Origin: Victivallales bacterium
GTDB taxonomy: Bacteria > Verrucomicrobiota > Lentisphaeria > Oligosphaerales > Oligosphaeraceae
Length of the DNA: 6,248 nucleotides
Reading direction: 5' to 3'
Assembly: GCA_017431185.1 (NCBI GenBank)
Contig: JAFRLP010000426.1
Span: 1-6,248 of the forward strand
Part shown: one piece after another, positions 1-6,248 of the stretch
Numbering within the stretch: the first letter of the stretch is position 1
How the letters are laid out: each line of letters begins with the position of its first letter
Made by a program: the position numbers and the translations under genes
Notes under the pieces: model-generated
What the model saw: the letters and a program-made list of their open reading frames with translations, nothing else
What the model was told of the DNA's origin: nothing
Database searches by the model: none

Positions 1-342
1 CTCATCTATGCGCGAAATGACAATCATGCATGCAACATCCATGGAGGGGAGAATAGCACAAAAATCGTCAAAATCGTCAATGTCAGGCATCCGACTGCCA
101 TCTTCTCGATATCGGATGCCAATGACGCCACAAACAAACCGGGCGCCACCAACAACAATGTAGTCTATTGCAAGGTTTGCTGGAGTGGCAGGATTACTTA
201 CGCGCATTTTAACGTCTCCGCCCGTCATGGCAAGACAGCCAACGCGGTGTATCTGGATGGACATGTCGCTCCCATTGTCATTTCCCAAGTGGACGCCGAA
301 CAATCCGCCACCAACGACGTCTTCGGCCACTATCAGGAGTAG
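1..342 (+). CDS. Pseudopilin-like protein with H-X9-DG domain, C-terminal part (5' end outside window)
   Basis: The frame is open from base 1 to the TAG at 340-342 and gives 113 residues; the start and the expected prepilin leader lie left of the window. Visible residues 75-89 read RHGKTANAVYLDGHV. His76 and the Asp86-Gly87 pair are separated by exactly nine residues, which is the prepilin-type processing-associated H-X9-DG motif found in the very numerous pseudopilin-like proteins of Lentisphaerota, Planctomycetota and relatives. The segment around residues 22-41 (KIVNVRHPTAIFSISD) fits the usual stretch before that motif, where a proline and an aspartate are commonly kept. A CKVC pair lies at about 60-63. 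Known: family members have a type II secretion/type IV pilin-like N-terminal helix and are held in the envelope; their role is not established. The gene ends four bases before the glycoside hydrolase start and its last codons carry that gene's ribosome binding site, so the two are probably cotranscribed and translationally coupled. Family call is strong; function is unknown. Confidence 0.85.
   Translation, partial: LIYARNDNHACNIHGGENSTKIVKIVNVRHPTAIFSISDANDATNKPGATNNNVVYCKVCWSGRITYAHFNVSARHGKTANAVYLDGHVAPIVISQVDAEQSATNDVFGHYQE
335..339 (+). promoter_or_regulatory. Ribosome binding site AGGAG for the glycoside hydrolase gene
   Basis: AGGAG lies seven bases before the ATG at 347 and overlaps the last codons of the upstream pseudopilin gene. 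It decides the start. The open frame extends upstream to an ATG at 185, but that extension lies wholly inside the pseudopilin coding sequence, has no signal-peptide character and has no comparable site. Starting at 347 puts a signal peptide at the very N-terminus. Confidence 0.8.
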
Positions 343-346
343 AATC

Positions 347-3300
347 ATGCATTTTGATGGAAAGAGATTTGCGACAGCCTGGCTGGTCGCATTCGTGTCG
401 GTTTCCGCATGGGCGGGTGAAGCGATCATGCAGGATGGCGAAAGCGATGTCGTGCGCAATGGCGCGGTCATATCGGTCAGCGACTCCGCTGAGGTTATCC
501 AGTACCGCCCTGCTTCCATGTATGACGGAAAAGCGGAAACAGCGTGGCTCACGGGAGCGGCGCAGGATGACCATGACATCGACATTCACTGGTTCAAGAA
601 GAATGTCTCCCTGTCTGGTGTATGGCTGGATTTCACTCCCGTGACATACAAATACCAGAAGCACTACTCCTACTTGAGCATTCAGGCTGGGAAAGTTCCC
701 GAAGAATACCAAGGGACAAGCGTGCTGCCCAGGCAGTTGGAGTTTGAGGTCAGGCAGTATGGCAAGTGGCGGAGTCTCGGCAGCCATCCCGTCAGCAAAA
801 ACACCTTTTTCCTCCGTTTCCCGCAGGTTGTGCAGGATGTCCAGCGTTTCCGTATCTCTTTTGTCACCCAGCCTGGGGAGCGTGTGGCGATTCGCGAGAT
901 TCAGCTGCCTGGACCGCCGACTGCATCGCATGATGCGCTTAAGAGCGTTCCCCAACTCAGCAGTGGCAACGCCTATTTCATCTGGCATTCGGAGGCATCT
1001 GGTCTTGTTCCGCATAGCCAGGCGGTCACGGGCTATTTCCGCACTCCGTTTTCGCTTGAGGGAAAAAGTCCGCAGGATGCCATTCTCATTGTTGCAGCCT
1101 ATAATCAGGCGGAAATTTACCTGAACGGGCAGAAACTGCTTCGCACTCCGCTGACAGTTCCTGAGTCCAAACCGCTGGCCACGCGCATGGCGGTGCCAGT
1201 GTCGCTTTTGAAGGAGAACAATCTCCTTGCCTGTTCGGCGGACAAGACCGATATTGCCAGCGGTCTCCATGGAGTGCTCTATCGGCTGGCGATTCGCTAT
1301 GCTGACGGAACCATTCAGGAGATTGAAAGTTCCGGGCAAAACGCCACCGCCTCCTTGACGGCGGCGGACGGATGGAATGCTCGGTTGGATGGGTTTGACG
1401 ACTGGAAAAAGGCCCATAGCCGGTTCCGCGCAACAGGGTATCCAGGCGATTTCTGGTCAGTGGATGCCAGTGAACCGTTCTTCTCCGATGAACTGGAACT
1501 GGTCGCCTGCGAACTGACTCCCGCCATCCCCAAAGATGGGGAGCAATACCGCCTGGAATTGGAGTTTCATATTCCCGCGCCTCTAAAGAATTCCTATCGG
1601 GTTACCGCACGCTATGGGGACATGCCAGTGGAATTGTACGCCGATTACAGTCTGGGCATCGCCGTCACCTCTCCCGAAGATTCGCTTCGCGCTGGAGACC
1701 AGGGGAGAAAACGCTGCGTCATCACGGGAAGTTGGCTGGAGGAGGTCAGCGCCGCCTTGCCGTTGCGTCTGGCGGTCGCCAACGGCAAGCAGCAGGCGTT
1801 TCTGAAAACCAATGTCGGCACGATGCTCTCCGCGCCCGTCAATGGCCAGGTTGAACTGATGCTGGGGGCGAAGGAACCCGTGCTGCAACCTGGTTTCCCG
1901 AAGGCTGAACTGAAGGAGGGACGCTTCTACATCGACGGCAAATTGACCGCGCCTTTCTTCCTGGGCGACAATAGACTCACGGCAGGACGGGTGGCGGACC
2001 AGTTTGAGCTTGGGGCTCTTCAGATGGTCAGAATCCATAAAATGACCGTCGTGGCTCCCCCCGAGCATCGGCAAGCCGTCCATGACCGTGATGTCAGAAT
2101 CTTCGAGCAGTGTGTCCACTACGCATTGCGGAAGAATCCGAACGCGAAGATTATGCTGGTGTTCAACCTTGACCCGCTGGCGGAATGGCTGTTCGCTAAT
2201 CCGGACGAGCAGATTGAATTGGGAGACGGCAGTCGTCTGATGGGCTTCTACAACAACCGAGGCACTGGCAATCTTCAGGTCAAGGTCAGTCTGGCCAGCG
2301 TCTCCTTCCGCAAACTGCTCTACGACTCCGTGCATGACCTGGTGGCGCGGCTGAAAGCCCATCCCTGCGCCAACAGCATTGTCGCCATATCCTTTGACGC
2401 GGGACTGGCAGGGGAGAACAACTGGGGTGTCGATCGCTATGATTTCACCAAAGGCAAGCGCAACCGCGACAGTTGCATCACTGGCGATTTCGGGGTGGCG
2501 GCACGTCGGGCATTGGTGAAGTTCCTTGACCGACGCTATGCGTCAGACGCCGATTTCGCCCGGGCGTGGAAACTGTCGGACGGCGCCAGGAAGAACGACC
2601 TGCTCTCCTTTGAACTCTGGCCTCACCAGCGTATCCAGGATATTCTCCTTTGGCGGAACCGTCCTCAGGGCCATTTCATCTTCCGTGACGGTCAGAAGGA
2701 CGGTCATGCCGCTGAGGACATGAATGAATTCTGCTCCATCACCCGCTCCGAGATGCTTTTGGTTGCGGCAAAGGCGGTCAAGGACGCTTCGGAGCGGAGC
2801 CTGATTGTCGGCACCTACGCTGGGTACGTTTTTCCGCAGTTGACCAACAATCCCACGGGAAGTTCGGTCTATTCGGGCCATGCGTCTGCCAAACTTTTGC
2901 GGGAAAGCCCTGACTTCGATTATTTTGCGTCGCCCCAATGGTGCCATACGCTGGACCTGCCCATCTTCTACAGCGTGCTGAACGATTCTCCTGGGCTGTA
3001 TGGGAAGACCTATATCGCCGAAGGGGACATTCGCACCCATTCGGCGCAGTTTGGCCTTCTTTACAGCAGGAAGGAGATGATCTGGCAACTGCGCAAAATC
3101 GCGGGTCTGATGCTCTCCAAGAATTTCGGGGCCTGGTTCCTGGGCTGGGCCTACAGCAATGCGGGGCCTCGCGGGGTGCGTTATTTCTCCGACCCTGCGG
3201 TGTTGGATGAGTTGAAGTCGCTCCGCCAGGCCAGTGAGTTGCCTCCCGTGAAGGAGCCTGTTTCCGGCAATCGCATAGCCTTGCTGGTCAGCGAGCAAAG

Positions 3301-4171
3301 TTCCTGGTTCATGGACTTGATGTCGCCAGCCAACACCGTCCATGCCATGATGACCTACAAGAATCTGCATAAATTCCTGCGTACAGGCGCTGGTTGCGAC
3401 ATCATGGCGCTGGAGGACCTGCCGCAGCTGGTCAAGACTGGACGGCTCAAGGAGTACCGTTTCGTCGCCTTCTTCAATGCGTTCCATCTCAACGCCGAAT
3501 TGCGCAGGCTGATTAACACTGAGGTGAAGGCGGATGGGCGAACCTTGCTCTTCTTCTATGCGCCTGGTTTCCACGATGATTCCTTTCATCGAGACGGAAG
3601 TTCCGTTTCGACCGCTGGCATTGCGGATCTGCTGGGTGTCCGTCAGGTCGCCATGCTCCCCGAGGACCATCTCCTTGGCGCACGGTGGAATGACGGTGAA
3701 ACGGTGGACTGCTCCATTTGGTGGGACATCCATCAAAAGGAGATATTCTCGGATAAGATCGGACCAGTTTTCTACCTGACGGCGGATGCGGGGGTGGAAC
3801 CTCTGGCGACACTGCGGATGGATGGCACAGACCATCCTGATAAGATCGCCGCCGCCAGAATCAAGGGAAAAGACCATACGGTCATCTATGTCGCCATTCC
3901 TGATATTCCTCGCCAGGTGCTGAATGAACTGGTGCGTGAATCGGGAACCGTCATTGCCGCAGACGGCGATGTCATAGTGAATGCGAACAATGGTTTTCTC
4001 GTGGTCAGCAATCAGACCTCTGCCAGGACCGTCACCCTGAAGAGCGCTTACTCTGCGGACTGGCTCGAATTGCCTGGCGACAAGCCTGTCGCCACCGCCA
4101 CGTCTGAGGTGAAACTGCCCTTTGGCGAAAACGAAACCAGGCTTTTCCGACTGCTTCCCAAACAAAAATGA
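347..4171 (+). CDS. Secreted multidomain glycoside hydrolase, clan GH-A, GH42-like
   Basis: The product has 1274 residues. Residues 1-23 form a signal peptide: Lys6-Arg7, a hydrophobic core, then Ala-Trp-Ala before Gly24, a signal peptidase I type site, so the enzyme is exported. Domains in order: a discoidin/F5-8C-like beta-sandwich at about 30-190; a jelly-roll sugar-binding-type domain at about 205-370, with YFRTPFSLEG and AEIYLNGQKL as in GH2 and GH78 accessory domains; an Ig-like linker at about 380-510; a TIM barrel at about 520-965; a Rossmann/GATase-like domain at about 975-1110, resembling the GH42 trimerisation domain; and a C-terminal beta-sandwich at about 1140-1274. Barrel landmarks are ISFDAGLAGENNW, giving Glu690 as probable acid/base; SEMLLVAAKAVKDASE followed by GTYAGY; and YIAEGDIRT, giving Glu892 as probable nucleophile. 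Clan GH-A retaining chemistry is inferred from these two glutamates; the substrate cannot be read from the sequence, and beta-galactosidase-like is only a label. It is probably in an operon with the pseudopilin gene upstream. The exact CAZy family is uncertain. Confidence 0.85.
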   Translation: MHFDGKRFATAWLVAFVSVSAWAGEAIMQDGESDVVRNGAVISVSDSAEVIQYRPASMYDGKAETAWLTGAAQDDHDIDIHWFKKNVSLSGVWLDFTPVTYKYQKHYSYLSIQAGKVPEEYQGTSVLPRQLEFEVRQYGKWRSLGSHPVSKNTFFLRFPQVVQDVQRFRISFVTQPGERVAIREIQLPGPPTASHDALKSVPQLSSGNAYFIWHSEASGLVPHSQAVTGYFRTPFSLEGKSPQDAILIVAAYNQAEIYLNGQKLLRTPLTVPESKPLATRMAVPVSLLKENNLLACSADKTDIASGLHGVLYRLAIRYADGTIQEIESSGQNATASLTAADGWNARLDGFDDWKKAHSRFRATGYPGDFWSVDASEPFFSDELELVACELTPAIPKDGEQYRLELEFHIPAPLKNSYRVTARYGDMPVELYADYSLGIAVTSPEDSLRAGDQGRKRCVITGSWLEEVSAALPLRLAVANGKQQAFLKTNVGTMLSAPVNGQVELMLGAKEPVLQPGFPKAELKEGRFYIDGKLTAPFFLGDNRLTAGRVADQFELGALQMVRIHKMTVVAPPEHRQAVHDRDVRIFEQCVHYALRKNPNAKIMLVFNLDPLAEWLFANPDEQIELGDGSRLMGFYNNRGTGNLQVKVSLASVSFRKLLYDSVHDLVARLKAHPCANSIVAISFDAGLAGENNWGVDRYDFTKGKRNRDSCITGDFGVAARRALVKFLDRRYASDADFARAWKLSDGARKNDLLSFELWPHQRIQDILLWRNRPQGHFIFRDGQKDGHAAEDMNEFCSITRSEMLLVAAKAVKDASERSLIVGTYAGYVFPQLTNNPTGSSVYSGHASAKLLRESPDFDYFASPQWCHTLDLPIFYSVLNDSPGLYGKTYIAEGDIRTHSAQFGLLYSRKEMIWQLRKIAGLMLSKNFGAWFLGWAYSNAGPRGVRYFSDPAVLDELKSLRQASELPPVKEPVSGNRIALLVSEQSSWFMDLMSPANTVHAMMTYKNLHKFLRTGAGCDIMALEDLPQLVKTGRLKEYRFVAFFNAFHLNAELRRLINTEVKADGRTLLFFYAPGFHDDSFHRDGSSVSTAGIADLLGVRQVAMLPEDHLLGARWNDGETVDCSIWWDIHQKEIFSDKIGPVFYLTADAGVEPLATLRMDGTDHPDKIAAARIKGKDHTVIYVAIPDIPRQVLNELVRESGTVIAADGDVIVNANNGFLVVSNQTSARTVTLKSAYSADWLELPGDKPVATATSEVKLPFGENETRLFRLLPKQK

Positions 4172-4179
4172 ATGCAACG

Positions 4180-4253
4180 ATTCAGCACCCCAGACTACTT
4201 CAATCCGCGAGGCCTTCAGGCCTCGCGGATTGAAGTAGCTTGCGGTTCTGAAT
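4180..4253. repeat. Long imperfect palindrome (REP- or MITE-like hairpin element)
   Basis: Two 35-base arms, 4180-4214 and 4219-4253, flank the loop TTCA. The inner 20 bp (4195-4214 with 4219-4238) pair perfectly. The outer 15 positions include a six-base end pair ATTCAG/CTGAAT and differ at four places, one of which would be a G-U pair in RNA, so 31 of 35 positions are Watson-Crick. The element fills most of the 115-base gap between the hydrolase and sialidase-fold genes. No run of T follows either arm, so it is not a classical intrinsic terminator. Its size and symmetry suit a dispersed palindromic repeat or an intercistronic mRNA-stabilising hairpin. Because it is palindromic, both strands can be read as a similar peptide (YFNPRGL then K or Q, then ASRIEV); I regard that as a by-product rather than a gene. 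Only one copy is in this window. Confidence 0.8.
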
Positions 4254-4286
4254 GGCAAAGACGCAATAAGATTAGGAAACAAGGCA

Positions 4287-5360
4287 ATGGAAAAGGTTTT
4301 TCATGGCATTGCAGGAAAACTGCATATCAGCGACCCAGAGTTGTTCATCGACAACCAGGCCAGAGGGCGGAGCGGGCACATGACCCATGCCATGCTGGAA
4401 TATGCCCCAGGCCACATCCTGGCTTTCAATGCCAACAGCTCGGGCCTTCGGTGCTGCGGACATTCCGCCTTTGGATGGGTGGAGTACCATTATTCGGAAG
4501 ACTATGGCAAAACCTGGTCCGAAACATTCGAACTGCCCTACTCCCGCAAAGAGCTTCTGGATGGTGTTTTCTCCATATCCATCGAAAAGGCAGTGATTTG
4601 CAACGACATCATCACCATTTTCGCCTTGCGAAACTCCCAGTCATCCCCGCTCTGTTGCACGCCGTGGTCAACCATAATGACCCTGCGGAGTTTTGACCAC
4701 GGGAAGACCTGGACCGAGGCTGCCGAGATGGCTCCATACGCTGGACGACTCTATGATGCGGTTGTCCATGACGGCATCATCTATGCCATGCTCTTCTGCA
4801 ATGAGGAGCATGTCGGCGTCAAGCCCGAACATCTCTATCGTCTCTACACCAGCCGTGACAACGGCAAATCCTTCCAGCTGGCCAGTGTCATCGACATCGA
4901 CAACATCGGCCATGCCTATGGGGCTTTGCAGTTCCGTGCGGACGGTTCGCTGGTTGCCTATGCCAACAACATCTGGAATGGATACCTGCTGGCGGAAAGT
5001 GTCAGCGAGGATGGTGGACTCAGCTGGAGACGTCGGCCAGAATGCCGACTCTCCTTGGGGATTCGCAATATTCAGATATCGCGTCTGGGCAACGGCTATG
5101 TCATGCATGGCCGTGCCTATCAGGATGCCCAATGGGGCAAGGGCTTTGTTGTCTATACGTCCAAGGACGCTTTGAGCTGGGATGACGGTTTTCTGATGGA
5201 ACCTGAAAAGACCTCGTGCTATTACTCCAACAATCTTCTGCTTAAGATGCCAGACGGCACGGAGAGCCTGCTTGTCCAGTACTCGGACAAGTATGGTGAC
5301 ACCCCTCAGAATGCAACCTGCGTCAACGTCATGCACCTATTCATGGGTTTCAGGGACTAA
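4287..5360 (+). CDS. Asp-box beta-propeller protein, sialidase superfamily, no signal peptide
   Basis: The product has 357 residues. Four Asp boxes (S-x-D-x-G-x-[ST]-[WF]) are seen: SEDYGKTW at 70-77, SFDHGKTW at 135-142, SRDNGKSF at 189-196 and SEDGGLSW at 240-247. A degenerate fifth, SKDALSW at about 292-298, lacks the glycine. Their spacing of roughly 50-65 residues and the total length fit a six-bladed sialidase-type propeller. Known: Asp boxes are structural turns and do not set specificity. The FRIP/YRIP motif that carries the first substrate arginine of GH33 sialidases is not seen near the N-terminus, so sialidase activity is not supported, and another glycan hydrolase, lyase or binding role is possible. 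AGGA at 4274-4277 lies nine bases before the ATG. An in-frame TAG at 4236-4238, in the palindrome's right arm, blocks a longer N-terminus. No signal peptide can therefore be added, and the protein is probably cytoplasmic, unlike the secreted hydrolase upstream. It may be cotranscribed with that gene through the hairpin element, or have its own start of transcription. Confidence 0.85.
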   Translation: MEKVFHGIAGKLHISDPELFIDNQARGRSGHMTHAMLEYAPGHILAFNANSSGLRCCGHSAFGWVEYHYSEDYGKTWSETFELPYSRKELLDGVFSISIEKAVICNDIITIFALRNSQSSPLCCTPWSTIMTLRSFDHGKTWTEAAEMAPYAGRLYDAVVHDGIIYAMLFCNEEHVGVKPEHLYRLYTSRDNGKSFQLASVIDIDNIGHAYGALQFRADGSLVAYANNIWNGYLLAESVSEDGGLSWRRRPECRLSLGIRNIQISRLGNGYVMHGRAYQDAQWGKGFVVYTSKDALSWDDGFLMEPEKTSCYYSNNLLLKMPDGTESLLVQYSDKYGDTPQNATCVNVMHLFMGFRD

Positions 5361-5411
5361 CGCCACACTGGTACCCTGCTGTATCTGGCCTGCTTGCAAG
5401 CGGGAGGGAGG

Positions 5412-5442
5412 CAGGGCATTGCTTCTTTCCGAAGATGCCCTG
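5412..5442. terminator. Hairpin between convergent genes, possible bidirectional terminator
   Basis: CAGGGCAT (5412-5419) pairs with ATGCCCTG (5435-5442). Inside, CTTC (5422-5425) pairs with GAAG (5431-5434) around the loop TTTCC, leaving a two-base bulge on one side. It lies in the 92-base gap between the sialidase-fold gene stop (5360) and the minus-strand pseudogene stop (5453), ten bases past the latter. Position and stem strength suit a 3'-end structure for both convergent transcripts. Neither side has a T run, so Rho-independent termination by the textbook route is doubtful. A second small self-complementary patch, GCTTGCAAGC, lies at about 5392-5401. Confidence 0.45.
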
Positions 5443-5452
5443 GAGAAGCGAA

Positions 5453-6020
5453 TCAGTCCTGATAGTTGTTATCGTAACCGTTGCGGATCAGCTGGTGATT
5501 GTATTTGCCTCCGTTCCACCAGTCGGTACGGCGGATGACTGCCGCATGGCCGTCCACATAACCTCCATTCATGGACTGGCCAGCGTAATAGATATGTTCC
5601 GTGGCAGTGTTCGTTCCTGCGGCACCAGAACCGTGTCGCGAGCCAATCCTTTCCCCCGTGGCATAGCTCGTGCTGCTGACATAGGTGAAATAGGGCAGGG
5701 TCTTTGCCGTCCCGTCGAAAACGAGCAGGGCGATGGAGGATTGCTTGACCTGCAAGGTCTTCCGTCGGATAAAATCATTGGTTCCCGAGGTTGTCGGAAG
5801 CATACTCGTGTTGCAGAGAAACGCATTCAGGCTGTAATGACCGTGCGCAAAATTACCGCTGGCCGAACCGAAAGGGACTGATTCGCTGGGACATCTGAAA
5901 ATGCCGCCGTTTTTGGTGTAATTGGCAAGGCTGTATCTTGTTCCGGAGATTCCGCCTACGGTCAGGGAGTAAACAATCGAAGGCCACGAGGAGTTCTATT
6001 AATGTGAAAAAACGCTTCAT
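5453..6020 (-). pseudogene. Pseudopilin-like H-X-DG protein gene, broken by an internal deletion and frame change
   Basis: From the ATG at 6020-6018 the reading is MKRFFTLIELLVA, a canonical type II/IV prepilin leader with Phe-Thr-Leu-Ile-Glu at the processing site. It should continue into a hydrophobic helix such as IIAILA, but instead runs as FDCLLPD and nonsense to a TAA at 5855-5853. The rest of the family appears in the +1 frame: it is open from after a TAG (5998-5996), reads SSWPSIVYSL, FRCPSES and HYSLNAFL, and ends with a RHG...YVDGHA motif and the stop at 5455-5453. This tail is about 180 residues and looks well kept. Missing are most of the N-terminal helix and the start of the mature domain, roughly 50-90 residues if judged by typical family members. 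The His to Asp-Gly spacing in the tail is 26 rather than nine. A good ribosome binding site remains, and the hydrolase-like gene upstream ends 24 bases before the start. A chimeric assembly join between paralogues could give the same picture. Confidence 0.8.
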
Positions 6021-6027
6021 CATTTCA

Positions 6028-6033
6028 TCCTTT
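6028..6033 (-). promoter_or_regulatory. Ribosome binding site AAAGGA of the broken pseudopilin gene
   Basis: On the minus strand AAAGGA lies seven bases before the ATG at 6020-6018. A tandem in-frame ATG at 6023-6021 would leave only four bases of spacing, so the second ATG is preferred. Two further ATGs upstream (6040 and 6028) share another frame that stops almost at once. The intact site shows that the translation start of this gene survived although the coding region did not. Confidence 0.65.
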
Positions 6034-6044
6034 CCTTCATTGTT

Positions 6045-6248
6045 TTATTCGATTCTGAGCAACCACGTGTGCGGTTGCCCCGATTGCAAGGAGAACTCTG
6101 CCGTGTCGCGGGCGATCTCTTCTTGGGTAAAAAGATCCGTGATGCGTCTCGCCTTTTCTTCCAGTGTCACTGTGACGCTGCCGCTCTGATTGATTTCCTT
6201 GTTCAGGTAGGCCATGCCCTCTGGCGGGATGTGGAGATTCTTGCCAGA
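6045..6248 (-). CDS. C-terminal end of a probable secreted glycosidase-type protein (5' part outside window)
   Basis: On the minus strand the frame is open from the window edge to the TAA at 6047-6045 and gives 67 residues. It begins SGKNLHIPPEGMAYLNKEI and continues with alternating short beta-strand-like stretches (GSVTVTLEE, ARRITDLFTQEEIA), ending in HTWLLRIE. This style, a 'dlfT.e.ia ... f.l ... tw.l+ie' beta-sandwich ending in a hydrophobic strand, is common at the C-terminus of secreted glycoside hydrolases; the large hydrolase in this window ends similarly (ETRLFRLL). No catalytic part is visible, so the enzyme class cannot be given. It is followed after 24 bases by the pseudopilin pseudogene on the same strand, suggesting a shared transcript. 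That the frame is coding is well supported by its fit to this pattern and its operon-like spacing; the function is tentative. Confidence 0.65.
   Translation of the reverse strand, partial: SGKNLHIPPEGMAYLNKEINQSGSVTVTLEEKARRITDLFTQEEIARDTAEFSLQSGQPHTWLLRIE

Noticed and set aside
185..346. N-terminal extension of the hydrolase to the ATG at 185
   Set aside because: It overlaps the pseudopilin coding sequence in another frame and would bury the signal peptide. The AGGAG site points to 347.
4195..4238. Rho-independent terminator after the hydrolase gene
   Set aside because: The stem is strong, but the following bases (CTTGCGGTTCTG) contain no T tract, and the structure continues as a longer palindrome.
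4240..4272. Promoter for the propeller gene (TTGCGG near 4240 with TAAGAT or AATAAG near 4265-4272)
   Set aside because: The spacing is 19-21 bases and both boxes are poor matches; nothing better is visible.
2543..4282. 579-residue open frame on the minus strand, antisense to the hydrolase
   Set aside because: It lies almost wholly opposite a well-supported coding gene, has no recognisable domain, is rich in Arg, His and Gln as expected for an antisense shadow, and starts near the palindrome with no clear ribosome binding site.
4172..4696. 174-residue plus-strand frame reading through the palindrome
   Set aside because: It reads through the hairpin and then a shifted frame of the propeller gene. 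Its peptide similarity to the minus-strand reading simply follows from the palindrome.
5453..5803. Independent 116-residue minus-strand gene starting at 5803
   Set aside because: The same frame continues upstream with family-consistent sequence to 5995, so the ATG at 5803 is internal. The product would lack a leader, and there is no evident start site there.
5435..5881. 148-residue plus-strand frame opposite the pseudogene
   Set aside because: It is antisense to a recognisable pseudopilin tail and shows no domain features of its own.
5938..6189. 83-residue plus-strand frame near the right edge
   Set aside because: It is opposite the prepilin leader and the partial hydrolase C-terminus, both of which have recognisable protein sequence on the minus strand.

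Overview
The window looks like chromosomal DNA from a member of the PVC group, most likely Lentisphaerota (Victivallis-like) or a close relative such as Kiritimatiellota. This is inferred from the gene types: two pseudopilin-like proteins of the 'prepilin-type processing-associated H-X9-DG' kind lie directly beside large secreted multidomain glycoside hydrolases and a sialidase-fold protein. No RNA gene, CRISPR array, transposase or phage gene is visible.

Plus strand, left to right: (1) the C-terminal 113 residues of a pseudopilin-like protein (1-342) with an exact H-X9-DG motif; (2) four bases later, behind a good AGGAG site, a 1274-residue secreted glycoside hydrolase of clan GH-A/GH42-like architecture (347-4171); (3) a 115-base gap largely filled by one long hairpin-forming inverted repeat (4180-4253, two 35-base arms, the inner 20 bp perfect); (4) a 357-residue Asp-box beta-propeller protein of the sialidase superfamily without a signal peptide (4287-5360).

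Minus strand, read from the right edge: (5) the C-terminal 67 residues of a protein ending in a beta-sandwich typical of secreted glycosidases (6248-6045); (6) 24 bases later a second pseudopilin-like gene (6020-5453). It keeps its ribosome binding site and prepilin signal (MKRFFTLIELLVA), but loses its hydrophobic helix and early mature part to an internal deletion with a frame change, so it is called a pseudogene. The two gene sets converge on a 92-base gap that holds a hairpin (5412-5442).

The likely theme is extracellular polysaccharide or host-glycan degradation. The large hydrolase is exported and cuts glycans, the sialidase-fold protein acts on a product or intermediate in the cytoplasm, and the pseudopilins are surface proteins expressed with the hydrolases. 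The repeated pairing of a pseudopilin with a hydrolase on both strands is the most suggestive systems-level signal here. The proposed substrate-capture role for pseudopilins is inference.
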